DNA from: JAOUFP01 sp963801505
GTDB lineage: Bacteria; Nitrospirota; Thermodesulfovibrionia; Thermodesulfovibrionales; UBA6898
Direction of reading: 5' to 3'
Length of the DNA: 64,000 nucleotides
Assembly (NCBI GenBank): GCA_963801505.1
Contig: CAWDEY010000009.1
Location: 118,176-182,175, forward strand
Made by a program: the position numbers and the translations under genes. Shown one piece after another: positions 16,058-26,600 of this stretch; position 1 is the first letter of the stretch, and every line of letters begins with the position of its first letter. The notes under the pieces were generated by a model, which searched no databases, was not told the DNA's origin, and saw only the letters and a list, made by a program, of their open reading frames with translations.

Positions 16058-18130
16058 TTACTGTTCCTGTCTACGCAGCCTCTGATACATCCTTGCATTT
16101 TCAATCGCCATGCCGCCCTGTTCAGCCAGCGCTACTGTAAAATCTATTTCATCCTGGCTGAAATTGCGGGGCTCATCTGTAAGAAGCCTTATTATACCTA
16201 TTATTTTATTACGCACAACAATAGGAACAACCAGCATGCTTTTTATTCCCTCTTCTTTTGCCTCATCCCGGTAAACAATCCCGGAGTCTGTCGTAACATC
16301 ATAAATATCTATGGGCTTGCCACCCAGGGCCAAAGAGATGCTCTTTTCAGCGTCGACCGGTCCCCTGTTTAAATATTTTTCACTGAGGCCGTGGGCGGCG
16401 ACAAGCTCAAGTTTTCTGCCCGAGGAATCAAGCAGCCTGATGGTCGCGGCCTTTGTTTTCATGATCGCCGGAATTTTCTTAACAATCATGTCGAGCACTT
16501 CATGGATATCCAAAGTTGAGCTTATAGTCTTTGATATCTCCTCCATGGTCTTCAGATACCTGATTTCCCTGTATTGGCGCTCATACATCCTTGCGTTTTC
16601 AATAGCAGTCCCGCATTGCTCGGCAAGAGACGCTGCAAAGGATATTTCTTCATTGGTAAAGTTTCTCGGCCATCCGGTAAGGAGTCTGAGGACCCCGATC
16701 ACCTTACCCTTGGCCACTATAGGAAGGGTGAGCATGCTCTTGAGGCCTTCTTCCTCGGCCTCTTTCCTGTATCTTAGCCTGGTATCAGTAGAGACGTCAT
16801 AGATCGCTACAGGCTTTTCGTTGAGGGCCTCGATGATATTTTCCTCTGTGTCCACCGGCCCCCTGTTGATGTATTTTTCGCTCAAACCAAACGACGCAAC
16901 AAGACACAGCTTTTTCCCTGTATCGTCCAGAAGCCTGATCGTTGCAGCCCTGAGATGCATGACCTCAGGGAGTTTCCTTACTATCATATTAATAACTTCG
17001 TTGACATCCAGTGTTGAACTGACGGCCTTTGTGACTGCCTGAAAGACATTAAGATACTCTCTTTCTATGGACAACCTCTTTTCAAAGACACGCGCGTTCA
17101 TGATCGCGATTGCGGCCTGCTCAGCAATGGCTGTCACAAACTTCAGGTCCTCCTCTGAATATTCAGTAGGCTCCGCCGTATACATCCTGAGCACGCCAAT
17201 GACCTCGTCTTTAAACCTCAGAGGGATGGAAAGGATGCTCCTGATACCTTCCCTTTCAGCCTCCCTGAGATATTTAGCGCTCCGATCAGCGGTGATATCA
17301 TATACCGATACAGACTTGCCCGCCAGCGCGTCATCAATGCTGGCATCATATGCCACAGGGCCTTTGTCCGCGTACCCCTGACTCAGACCATGGTAGGCGG
17401 CAAGTTCAAGCTCATTAGTTTCCTTATTCAATAGCCTGAGAAGACTTGCCTTGACATTCATTACCTTCACTACATTGGTAACAATGAGCTTCAATACCTC
17501 TTCCAGTGACAGGCTTGCGCTTATCGCCTTGCAGATCTTCTGATAACTTTCCATATATATTTTTTTAGAAAATATCTTCTCAGCACAGGTCGGGCACATT
17601 GAATGGGTAAAATCCCCCATCCCCTGGTCTGTCAGAAAGGCCTCCAGTTGCTCCCAGACATCATTGTCATTACGGATCTTCTTGCACCAGCCGCATATGG
17701 GAATGAGCCTCTCCAGCTTATGGACCTTCAGTTGAAAAGGTCTCAGACCTGTGAAAAGTGAAATGTCCCTGAAAGTTATAATTACCCCTTCTAATTTTCC
17801 ATATTTGTAGAGGGGTGATATATGTTCTTCGACAAGCAGCCTGCTACCGTCCTTCTTTTTCAGAAAGAGGTTCCTCTGCACAGGTTTATTTTCTTCAGAA
17901 AAAAGTGTTATAGGACAGCCGGAGTCGCAAAGACTATTGCCTTTTTCATCCTCATGCTCCAGAAATTCATCATAGCAGGCCCTGCCCACTGCCTCAGAAG
18001 CAGTATAACCGGTAATTTCCTCAGCGCCTTTGTTCCAGTAAACAATCCTTCTTCCTGTTGAGACAAAATAAACGCCATCGGCTATATTGTCGAGGATATG
18101 GTTATAAAACTTGAGTCTCTTGTTGAACAT
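16058..18130 (-). CDS. PAS - Cys4 motif - triple GAF sensor protein
   Basis: This 690-aa cytoplasmic sensor has no visible output domain. Residues ~5-130 form a PAS domain (ILDNIADGVYFV...YWNKGAEEITGY). At about 143-190 there is a Cys module, PICGWCKKIRNDND...FTHSMCPTC, often seen in signalling proteins and likely zinc- or redox-binding. Three tandem GAF domains follow, each with LRLL, NRGPVD-type and DVTTD-type repeats; they are close to one another and arose by duplication. The absence of kinase, GGDEF or HTH output means it must act by protein contact or is a partner of a separate effector. It converges on atpE across the shared terminator. Confidence 0.85.
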   Translation of the reverse strand: MFNKRLKFYNHILDNIADGVYFVSTGRRIVYWNKGAEEITGYTASEAVGRACYDEFLEHEDEKGNSLCDSGCPITLFSEENKPVQRNLFLKKKDGSRLLVEEHISPLYKYGKLEGVIITFRDISLFTGLRPFQLKVHKLERLIPICGWCKKIRNDNDVWEQLEAFLTDQGMGDFTHSMCPTCAEKIFSKKIYMESYQKICKAISASLSLEEVLKLIVTNVVKVMNVKASLLRLLNKETNELELAAYHGLSQGYADKGPVAYDASIDDALAGKSVSVYDITADRSAKYLREAEREGIRSILSIPLRFKDEVIGVLRMYTAEPTEYSEEDLKFVTAIAEQAAIAIMNARVFEKRLSIEREYLNVFQAVTKAVSSTLDVNEVINMIVRKLPEVMHLRAATIRLLDDTGKKLCLVASFGLSEKYINRGPVDTEENIIEALNEKPVAIYDVSTDTRLRYRKEAEEEGLKSMLTLPIVAKGKVIGVLRLLTGWPRNFTNEEISFAASLAEQCGTAIENARMYERQYREIRYLKTMEEISKTISSTLDIHEVLDMIVKKIPAIMKTKAATIRLLDSSGRKLELVAAHGLSEKYLNRGPVDAEKSISLALGGKPIDIYDVTTDSGIVYRDEAKEEGIKSMLVVPIVVRNKIIGIIRLLTDEPRNFSQDEIDFTVALAEQGGMAIENARMYQRLRRQEQ

Positions 18131-18171
18131 TCAGCTTACTCTTTTCCTCTAATTAGAGTCTGTTTTTAAGG

Positions 18172-18262
18172 CCGTCATTCCCGAAGTCCTTAATCGGGAA
18201 TCCATTGTTTTTGCGAGATTAAGCATCCTGGATTTCCGCCTGCGCGGGAATGACGACTTTTT
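18172..18262. repeat. GTCATTCCCG-type palindromic repeat
   Basis: GTCATTCCCGAAGTCC...GGGAATCCATTG and the inverted GGATTTCCGCCTGCGCGGGA are followed by ATGACGAC. It is non-coding and located between two divergently transcribed genes. Confidence 0.65.
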
Positions 18263-18383
18263 TTCAGGCAATCAAAATTCTTTTTATCTGTGAGCTCTGT
18301 TGTTAAATTTTGTGGTTTCATATAAAAATTATTATAATTATACATGAAATACTTATTCTTAAGCGCCCTTCCTGCTAATCACA

Positions 18384-19142
18384 ATGTATCATAAATTGAA
18401 AGAAAAGGCCCTTAGTGCCGCTTTTGAAGCAGGAGCACCATCTTTTTATATGGAACACAGGAAAGAGCTGGAGGCGTCGCTTTCATCATATTCTACGAGC
18501 AGCCTGGTCAGCAAATGCAGGACATACCTTGATGAGTCCAAACTGCACCCCGCGCATGGCCTGTTCCACTGTGAAAAAGTGGCCCTGGAGGCCGGGGCAA
18601 TACTTCAAATAGAAGGCAGCGCAATGGGGCTGGACGCTTCTGACATAAGCGAACTGATACCTTGTGTCCAGATTGCGGGCCTTCTCCATGACATAAAACG
18701 CGCGGGGAATGACCATACCATAGCCGGCAGCAAAGAGGCCGCGGCCATATTGAGAGACTTTGAAATAAAAGAACGCTATAAGGGCTATATTGTCTCGGCC
18801 ATACGAAATCACGAGGCCTTCAAAGAAGTATTGGCTTCAGATGACGAGTCGGCCAGACTGATCAGCGATTGCCTCTATGACGCGGACAAGTTCAGATGGG
18901 GGCCTGATAATTTTACAGTGACCTTATGGCTGATCATAGAATCCACAGGGCTCTCTCCTGAGAAACTCTGTAATTGTTTTATTGAAAAAATGGACGGCAT
19001 AAAGAAGATCAGGGAAACATTCAGGACAAAAACCGGCCAGAAATACGGGCCTGAATTTATTGATAAAGGTATAATGATTGGCAACACAATTTACAGAGAA
19101 ATGCGATACAGGATAGGCGGTCAAAATGATCTTGATAACTGA
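18384..19142 (+). CDS. HD-domain phosphohydrolase-like protein
   Basis: This 252-aa protein has the HD metal site HGLFHCEKVALEAG (about residue 54) and GLLHDIKRAGNDH (HD near 99-100), followed by AIRNHEAF and DADKFRWG. HD proteins of this size usually cleave phosphoester bonds of nucleotides or signalling molecules; the substrate is not visible. Its 3' end overlaps ribF by 17 bases, so the two are co-transcribed, but no functional link to flavin synthesis can be claimed. Confidence 0.82.
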   Translation: MYHKLKEKALSAAFEAGAPSFYMEHRKELEASLSSYSTSSLVSKCRTYLDESKLHPAHGLFHCEKVALEAGAILQIEGSAMGLDASDISELIPCVQIAGLLHDIKRAGNDHTIAGSKEAAAILRDFEIKERYKGYIVSAIRNHEAFKEVLASDDESARLISDCLYDADKFRWGPDNFTVTLWLIIESTGLSPEKLCNCFIEKMDGIKKIRETFRTKTGQKYGPEFIDKGIMIGNTIYREMRYRIGGQNDLDN

Positions 19143-20076
19143 TTTGAGCAAAATACAAAAAAGATTCAACAACAGCATTATCACCCTCGGCAACTTTGAC
19201 GGCCTGCATCTGGGCCATCAGGAACTCATAAAGAAGATCATCCTTCGCGCCAAGGAATCCGGCGGCCTCAGCATGGTAGTTACCTTCAGGCCGCATCCGC
19301 TTAAAATACTGGCTCCGGAGAAATGTCCTCCCCTTATAAGCATCTACGAAGAAAAGATCCAGCTGTTTGAAAAACTCGGTATAGATGTACTCGTCAAGAT
19401 CCCTTTCACCCTGGATTTCTCCGCAATGGAGCCCCGTGACTTTGTCAAGGACATCCTGGTTGACCTCCTGGGCGCAAAAGAAATATTCGTCGGCTACAAT
19501 TACCGGTTCGGGAAGGGCCGTAAAGGAAATATACAGATGCTCAGGGACCTCGGGAAAGAGCTGGGGTTTATTGTCAGAGAGGTAGAGCAGGTGTCCTTGG
19601 GCGGGGAGGTAATAAGCAGCACAAGGATACGTCAATTACTGATAAATGGCGAAGTTAAGCCTGCGGCAACACTGCTTGGCAGACCTTACGCGCTCTGCGG
19701 GATTGTTATAAAAGGGGATGGCAGAGGCAGGGGGCTTGGCTTTCCAACTGCCAATCTGGCCTCAAGACATTCGATTATCCCCAGCGACGGGGTGTATGCC
19801 GTTGGGCTCTTGGTGAGGGACAAATACTACGACGGCATCGTCAATATCGGGCTGAGGCCGACCTTTAAGGCAAAGGCCATGGCCATTGAAGTGCATATCT
19901 TTGATTTCGATGAGGACGTCTACGGCGAGGAGATGACCGTGTATTTTGCCGATAAAATTCGGGAAGAACGGAAATTCGAAAGTGCCGAGGTCCTGGTCGG
20001 TCAGATAAGTAAAGACATTTCTGCTGCAAAAGCAATCCTTGCCAAAAACCCTGACTGTGTTGACCTGAGTCTCTGA
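19126..20076 (+). CDS. ribF: Bifunctional riboflavin kinase / FAD synthetase
   Basis: This 316-aa enzyme makes FMN and FAD from riboflavin. The N-terminal adenylyltransferase has TLGNFDGLHLGH (about residues 20-31) with the HxGH nucleotide site, the GYNYRFGKGRKG loop and SSTRIRQLL. The C-terminal kinase has GRGRGLGFPTANL and DGVYAVGL. The ATG sits within the end of the HD gene. Length and both domains are complete. Confidence 0.96.
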   Translation: MILITDLSKIQKRFNNSIITLGNFDGLHLGHQELIKKIILRAKESGGLSMVVTFRPHPLKILAPEKCPPLISIYEEKIQLFEKLGIDVLVKIPFTLDFSAMEPRDFVKDILVDLLGAKEIFVGYNYRFGKGRKGNIQMLRDLGKELGFIVREVEQVSLGGEVISSTRIRQLLINGEVKPAATLLGRPYALCGIVIKGDGRGRGLGFPTANLASRHSIIPSDGVYAVGLLVRDKYYDGIVNIGLRPTFKAKAMAIEVHIFDFDEDVYGEEMTVYFADKIREERKFESAEVLVGQISKDISAAKAILAKNPDCVDLSL

Positions 20077-20146
20077 AGTCCAGCAGGCATAAAGACCGGT
20101 CCTGATGACCTCGCTACAACTTCGTTATGCGGGTCTTGCGGCCCTG

Positions 20147-20416
20147 TTAGAAAACCTTCGCTCCGCCGATGGACTTCTGCTCTACTATATCCGTAAGCGC
20201 ACCGGCCTCGTCAAGTTTCTCCTTGAACCTGTTTAGCTCTGCTAAGCTATCGGTACGGATAAGGATGATGGTTTCGCCTCTGTCCACTCTCGCTTTCCAC
20301 TCTGCAAACGATTGCTCCGGCCAGAGCTCACCCAGTCTCCTGGCGGTGATATACTGCAGCCTCCTATCATCCGTCGCCCTGAGAATCAGGGAATATTTAT
20401 ACTTTTTTTCCTTCAT
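20147..20416 (-). CDS. Unknown 89-aa protein
   Basis: This small charged protein (MKEKKYKYSLILRATDDRRL...) has an alternating strand/helix pattern (TIILIRTDSLAELNRFKEKLDEAG) reminiscent of compact alpha/beta folds. No motif or membrane segment is present. It lies downstream of the pilus locus on the same strand with a gap of about 180 bases, so co-expression is possible but not shown. Codon use looks ordinary. Confidence 0.6.
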   Translation of the reverse strand: MKEKKYKYSLILRATDDRRLQYITARRLGELWPEQSFAEWKARVDRGETIILIRTDSLAELNRFKEKLDEAGALTDIVEQKSIGGAKVF

Positions 20417-20596
20417 GGTTGAACGATAGAAAATTCATTAATTAGCATGTCAAAATAATAACACGGGACAAGGCATTTTTCAAGCTGACCTTGACTGAAA
20501 TTGACTGAAATAGCACGCAACTGCATAACAGCAAAGACGCCATTGTCATTGCGAGTTGAGCGCGGCAATCTCGTTTTTGGGACTTTTGCAAAATTC

Positions 20597-21262
20597 TCAA
20601 TAGGCATATAAGGCTTCAACGTCTGACCTTTCACGCGGATTTAAAGGATCACTATCCTTATCCTGTGCCTGGATCTCAATACTATACAGATAAGGGACAT
20701 GAGGCGGACTAATCATTGCCGAATTCGCAGCAACGGTCCCTTGCCCTCCCAGCTGACCTCCCCCGGTCACCAGGTTGCTGACCTCGGAATTGCCTGCAAC
20801 AGTATCCACTATCTTTGCAAATACACGATACTTGCCGAGGTCAAATATCATATCAGGATTGCTCGTTGGGTCCCAGGTTAAGTCATTAGGATTAGTGCAA
20901 GAGGACCAGGCTGACTTTGCGAACCCTAGTTTATCAGCTGTGCATCCTGTGGAACTGCTAGGCACAGCATCTCCTATCGACGCGCTGAGTTTATCAAAGA
21001 GATCACCACTAACAGTGGCCCCTCTGGCCTGAATTAATGCCCCCGCTATATTGGCCCCTCCAAAGCTTGCCTCTTCCGCAGTCCTATAAAATTTCTGGGA
21101 GCCGGACATCTGGGTGCCCTGCGTCAGCATATAAAGCATCGCGGATACAATCGCAAGAGAGATAAGGGAAAGGATAAGTACCATTACCAGGGCAATACCT
21201 TTGTTATTGGTGAATAGTGAATAGTGAATAGTTTTTTTAGCTGGATTCCGGATTTTCATCAT
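20597..21262 (-). CDS. PilX-like minor pilin
   Basis: This prepilin-like protein of about 221 aa has a hydrophobic N-terminal helix directly after NNKG (G|IALVMVLILSLISLA), as in PilX minor pilins processed by PilD. A Ser/Cys/Gly-rich secreted body follows. The frame opens further upstream, but ATG 21262 overlaps the TGA of the pilW remnant and has GAGGTG before it. The region coding for KKTIHYSLFTNN is three copies of ACTATTC, i.e. a dispersed repeat read as protein. Unlike pilV and pilW it has no visible lesion. Confidence 0.75.
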   Translation of the reverse strand: MMKIRNPAKKTIHYSLFTNNKGIALVMVLILSLISLAIVSAMLYMLTQGTQMSGSQKFYRTAEEASFGGANIAGALIQARGATVSGDLFDKLSASIGDAVPSSSTGCTADKLGFAKSAWSSCTNPNDLTWDPTSNPDMIFDLGKYRVFAKIVDTVAGNSEVSNLVTGGGQLGGQGTVAANSAMISPPHVPYLYSIEIQAQDKDSDPLNPRERSDVEALYAY

Positions 21263-22617
21263 CACCTCAAATTGGCAGGAGTTATTATCATAGTGTACAG
21301 CTTCCATCTGTAATTTCTATTGGGGACAGTAAAAGCCTTGATTAAGCCTAACCCGCCGACATCATTAATGCATACCTGATTAGCGCCTGTGCAGCCTGTA
21401 ATGGGAGTACCATCGGGATTTTTAGCAGTATTCGTATAGGTGTAGTTCGTATCAAGCGATCCTTCATGTGCAATTATGTATACCCTTACCTCTCTGAGTT
21501 GATTTCTGATGTCCAGCGCTGTCAGCGTATTAATGTCGTCTGAAGGAAGATCAACTTTGTTGTCACTGTTAGTGTCCAGACCAAAAGCAATCTGCATATC
21601 GGCAACGCAGTCAAGAAGGGGAAGCTCGGTCGTGCTCGGAGTGCCGCCGACGCCGTCTAGGGCCACGGCTGTACTGTTAGAAAGCACTGTCTTATAAAGA
21701 ACGCCGGTATGTTGCTCACATTTCGACGGCATGCCTGTAGCTGGTCGTCTTACATAATACTCCGCCCTGTCAAAAGGCCTTCTGGGGTTTGTTGTTGACG
21801 GACTGATCCCATACATAATATACGTCAAAGAGCTGTTCGGAGCAGGAAGAAATTCAGAGTTATTGGAAACAGACGTATCAGCAATGAAATCAGCTATGTC
21901 ATAAACCTTTGAGGGATATGCCCCGCTTGTCCTGAAGTTTGCGTAAAATTTCCCTGTGGAGTCGGTCATCAACAGTCTCTGGTTAAGCCCCTGGTCAGGC
22001 CTGATTACTATTACCCTCTCGTTATTCTCAAATTCTTCTGCAGCAGCGCCTGGTATAGGTCCGAAAACATAATTCGACGCACCTGTATTAACAACATATG
22101 TCCACTTCTGAACAGTGTTATTTGTCCCTATGTTTACGGCCTTAAGAACAAGCACGTCGGAATTGTTCATTATGTTTGTCGGATTAGTACTGCACCGGAG
22201 GGCATATCCGAGTTGTACGCACAATCCTGATAGCTCCCGGCGGATTGCTAAGGCCCGCCAGCGTCTGCCATCCCTGGCAGGATGCGTGAGCGTTACCGGG
22301 TGGTCCGTCATTATAGTCACGATCAGTCCATGGAGGGGTCGAATATGGGGTTGTTATTGCCCGGCTTCCGTATACGTTGCGCCGTTAAGGTTCCAGGGCA
22401 GCCCGTACCCGGCCTGTTCTATGTCACGCCGCAGCATTTGCAGCCCTACATTGCCCTCAATATTGCTCTCTGTCATCCTTGACTGTTGCTTGAAATTGCC
22501 CAGAAGGATTGAAAAAACATTTCCGGCCATTACAATCACGATCAAAAAAATGACCATCGTGACCATCAGTTCCACAAGGGTGAAGCCCTTCTGACTATGT
22601 CTTATTCCGATTCTCAT
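21262..22617 (-). pseudogene. PilW-like minor pilin, broken by frameshifts
   Basis: The N-terminal part from ATG 22617 is a clear prepilin (SQKG|FTLVELMVTMVIFLIV). It stops at 22354 after GATYTEAGQ. Continuation is visible in another frame (TDRDYNDGPPGNAHASCQGW, ending near 22190). It then resumes in a third frame from about 22200 (CSTNPTNIMNNSDVLVLKA) to the TGA at 21262. Two single-base shifts thus separate three intact-looking segments. The homologous product would be about 450 aa, a tip or priming component of the type IV pilus. Either the gene is decaying or the read has indels. Confidence 0.72.
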
Positions 22618-22636
22618 TTATTTCTCACAATGGACA

Positions 22637-23061
22637 TTATACTATGGCTGCTGCGGGCTTATTCCATAAAAGAAGGTTCTCTTCCCGGTAATTCCAATCA
22701 ATCGTGACCGTCACCTGCTCGCTGACAGTGTCGAGATCGGACTATGCATCTGCGGAACTGATGCTGTTTGAAACTGTGATCGTTCTGGATTTTTTACAAG
22801 GTCCTGGCGGATAGTTGCTGTGGTACAAACGCCGTCCGTACAGCGAAGATTTCAAAATGACCCTTCGCCGTGCCATCTCTCTGACGCAATTCTGACGGCC
22901 TCATCCCTCAACTCATTCCGTATATTCACATCAACACTCAGCAAAGAGGCCTGTATCAGGCCCATGGAAACAATAAGGAGTATGACGAGTGAGATCATCA
23001 CCTCAACAAGCGAGACGCCTCTGCTGCCCTGATTTTTATTTTGTGACACAATTCGTCGCAT
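22637..23061 (-). pseudogene. PilV-like minor pilin, broken
   Basis: The start at 23061 gives a normal prepilin (SRG|VSLVEVMISLVILLIV). The frame ends with TGA after WHGEGSF. The same frame beyond that stop reads NLRCTDGVCTTATIRQDLVK. After a shift at an A6 tract it reads SRTITVSNSISSADA, a TAG, then SDLDTVSEQVTVTIDWNYRE and a final stop at 22637. Two stops and one frameshift separate recognisable PilV segments. The 5' end overlaps fimT by 26 bases. Confidence 0.7.
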
Positions 23062-23677
23062 TACAATTCGTGCCTCCGGTATTTATCGGGGTAGTCAGCT
23101 TCCCCATTAATATTCTGGCCTGAGATATTTCAATGCAATTATAATCCGAATCAATTGGATCTAAAGGTGGTGTTGGAGATAAACATATAGCAACATCTGT
23201 AAAGTTTGCCGGCAAAAAAGGTGATGAGATAAGGCCCCTGTTATCAAAAGTGAGGTACCGTTGCGCAGCCGGAATGGTACTGTCATAAATATTATGACTA
23301 ATCGAATAAGCAACTGTCTTCGGAAATGTCGGCAGAGTTGTGTCCGTATTAACTGTAGCAACAGCCGGATCTACCTGTGGCTGAAAAGTACCATCTCCGC
23401 CACTTCCGTCCATCGGCTTTGGCTTTGCAATCCCGTTGCTGTCATCAACCGAGACCCTGTACGTAGTATTAGTAGGGAAATCCACAAAAGAATCGCAGTT
23501 TCTGGTCATCGCCCTTGTCCTCGCATTCACAAGGTCAGCATACAACTCTTTTGTCTGACTCTCTATTTTATAGCTGCCCTGCCATCCTACATACGAAAAA
23601 CCGAGCGCAACAGCGAGTATGCCGATGATCGAGATAACAATTATAAGCTCTACAAGTGTTACGCCCCTGCTTTTCAT
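23036..23677 (-). CDS. FimT/GspH-type pseudopilin
   Basis: This 213-aa protein has the class III leader MKSRG|VTLVELIIVISIIGILAV, an intact N-terminal helix, and a secreted Asp/Thr-rich domain ending in three Cys residues (YNCIE, TNCNATNC). The N-terminal third is near-identical in pattern to the second copy at 30672-31241, so the two are paralogues. It lies between pilY1 (4-base overlap region at 23674-23677) and pilV. Presumed role: minor pilin of the type IV pilus, possibly DNA-binding as for FimT; that is family knowledge, not seen directly. Confidence 0.85.
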   Translation of the reverse strand: MKSRGVTLVELIIVISIIGILAVALGFSYVGWQGSYKIESQTKELYADLVNARTRAMTRNCDSFVDFPTNTTYRVSVDDSNGIAKPKPMDGSGGDGTFQPQVDPAVATVNTDTTLPTFPKTVAYSISHNIYDSTIPAAQRYLTFDNRGLISSPFLPANFTDVAICLSPTPPLDPIDSDYNCIEISQARILMGKLTTPINTGGTNCNATNCVTK

Positions 23678-26600
23678 TTTTGCCTTATATGCAACATCTT
23701 GTTTGTCGGCTGGGGAGGTACGACCAGCGAAAGACCCTGCCCTGTAGGCGGCACTCCTGTTATGCCGCCCGTCCGTCGGTTCAGCTTATAGTCTGTAGTA
23801 TCCGTGGTATCGGGGGTACCGTCACCGTGCGTCCTCTGCCTAAAAGCATCTTTCATCTGGATCTGCTCAATATCGCCAGTCGAGACCTGCACCAGGGCGA
23901 TACCACTGAGGTAATCGCTGACTGAGGCGGCAGTGTCATATTTGACGGCCCATAAATAAGAAGCGCCGCCGTAGGCGCAGATATCAGAATCCGGAGAGAC
24001 AGACGTGTAATAAACAACCCCTGTCTGCGCCGCGACCGGGTCGGTGATCACCCGTTCAGTATAAGAGGAACCTTGCTTGTCCGCCAGATTTATAAACCAG
24101 CCGTTTGTTGCAGCGGTCAGAGTTGAATTGTCTGTCGCGTCCTCCAGGCAGCTTGCCGGATCGATCAGGTCCTTGGACACAAAGTTGCCGTCAGCATCTG
24201 TAACTCCCGGCGGGTCTTTAACTCCGAGTGTAGTAGAACAGGTAAAAGGCGTCCCGCCGTTTTCGTCACATAACGTTGAATGCAATGCCGACAATGCAGG
24301 GTCGGTGGTGATGTCCTTTATCTTGGACAGGCAGGGCTCGACAACACCGTAAAGGCGCTGCCTTGTAGAGCCATCGTCGGAAGGGAAAAAATAACGGCCT
24401 GAGGCAAAATAAAGGTACGCCTTGTCAGGGGTTTTGCCCGTAACAGGATAGTGGGCAAGATGTGCAACCGATGCGGTAACCGCGCCTATGTTGTCAACCA
24501 CCTTCGACACACGCCAGTTTGCAGGGTTCAATGCCGTACCGTGAGCAGCAGCTGTTGCAGTCGGAGAGACATCATAGCCGTTCAGGTCTTCTCTTGTGAT
24601 AAGGCGGAGCACCCCGCCCTTGTTCCAGATTGTAGTGCTGGAAGGTGTTGTGTCTTCAGCTTTTGTATAACCCATATAAAGTGCATCATCCTGGTAGTCA
24701 AAATCATAGTCAATAGTCGCGTTGTTGAGAGACCCGCCGAAGGCATTCGCTATCCCTGTGTCTATGGTGGTAAGCAGGCCTCCTGTTTTCAGGTCAAGGA
24801 CAAAGAGCTGAAGGTGCTGGTCCGAATATCCCTTGAACTGAGAAGCCCCGACCGGGCCGGTAGGTCCTGAGGCCAATACAACGAACCACTTGCCGTCCTT
24901 GCCTCCATCAGTCGTACTCGGATTCGTCCCGGTCGACTTTCTTGCCTTTATTTTCACTATAGCCGGGCCGCTCGAGGCAAAGCCGAGGGCAGGATTTGAG
25001 AATTCCCACAAAAATTGAGGGGCTTCCGGGTCCGTGATGTCAAGGGCATAATACGATGAATATCCTATGTCCGTTGCAGGCGTCTTCACTCCAAAAGTGC
25101 TTGCTGAGTTCTTGCAGCCCCCGCCAAACCTCATGCCCCCTATCAATATAGTCCTCCAGGAACTGGAAGTCCTGGCAGTTGTCCAGTAGTTGCCTGACAA
25201 GGGCTGGCCCGGGGCCTCTATACTCGCGTCAAAAACATAGGGCGTTAAATCAGTATAGTAGAGGTGACAGTAACTAGGATCATCCAGGTACTGCAGATAA
25301 GGCAGGGCATTTTTGGGTATGAACGCCCATCGTTCTTTGCCGAGGTTGCCTTTGTTAGTCTCACCCGCTTCACACTTGCCGTTATTAGCGGTCCCGCCGC
25401 CAGCTCCGTCGTCCTCACAAAGCTGCGCCTTGATGTTCCCTGATACAGTCAGATCGAGGGTGCCGAGCTTGAAGGCATGCAGCATCCCGTCGTTGGATCC
25501 CACGAACACCATCCCCCTTCTTTTGTATGATGATGAATTGACAAATGTGTTATATGTCGTGTCGTTATAGGTCGTATTGTATGTACCCTGCGGTATCCAT
25601 GATACTACGCGCTGGGTAGAATTGACAATGTCCCCCAGTTTCCAGACCTTGGGAGCTTCAGACCAGGTTTCACCCCTGAGGGTATATGAATCTAAAACCG
25701 TATCGTTCTTGGGGTCGGAGAGGTCGATGCCGGTCGTCCTGCTTCTGTAATTAATGGTCTCATCCGGAGACGTAAATTTGACAAAAGTTTTGCATATTCC
25801 CGGCGACACACATGGCAAATTAGTAGGATTGGAATCAAATGAACCGCAACCCCTGCTCTGATCATTCGAGCAGAATCCGTCAATCCCCCGGACATAGCTG
25901 ATTACATTTTTGGCAACAATAGTATTATTTGCAGCTGACCGCTGGCCGGCAGAAGACCCAACTGTAAGGCCAGTGTTGAGCAGGGTCTGAAGCGTTTTTG
26001 GCGAACCACTAGCGAGCGCCGCGTCTGTTGCAACGAAAGGCTGCATCCCTGCAAAAGCGGTTGTGCCTGTTGCAGCGGTATCAGTCAGGTTCGTAAAGAT
26101 ATTCCTGCAGGGCGTAGCAAGCGTTGGCACTGCCCCTGAAGCGCACTGGGCGGCAGGGGTATTCCAAAGTTCCAACCCTGCCTCCCACAGGTACTTCATA
26201 TCAGAGGCATCCACGGTTTTATTAGGGGTAGTGCTGTCGGCGAGACCGTCTACAGGGCTTGCATCGGCATACAGATTCGCCTTGGACATCTGGGAAGCAC
26301 TATCAAAGAAGAAGTTAACTATATAGTCTTTGTCAAGGTTCAGCTGCATAACGCCATTGGCCGCGGAATCCGCGGTATTCTCCCTGATGGTGCTGTTGGA
26401 TGTCCCTTTATCAAGATAGTACCACAGGTTCATCAGAGTGCTGCTCCAGTAGATGTCAGGCTGATTGCTTATTGACCGCCGTGGATAAAAAATGGACTGC
26501 AGCAGGTTGGCTCCGCTTCCCTCTCCTGAGGCCAGCACTGAGGCCGCAGTGCCGGAAGCGGTCCTCCTCACTATCGCCGAGAGGGCATTTTTTATACTGT

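Noticed and set aside
22637..23061. Selenocysteine reading of the TGA in pilV
   Set aside because: The same frame has a further shift and a TAG, and pilins have no Cys at that point; decay or read error is simpler.
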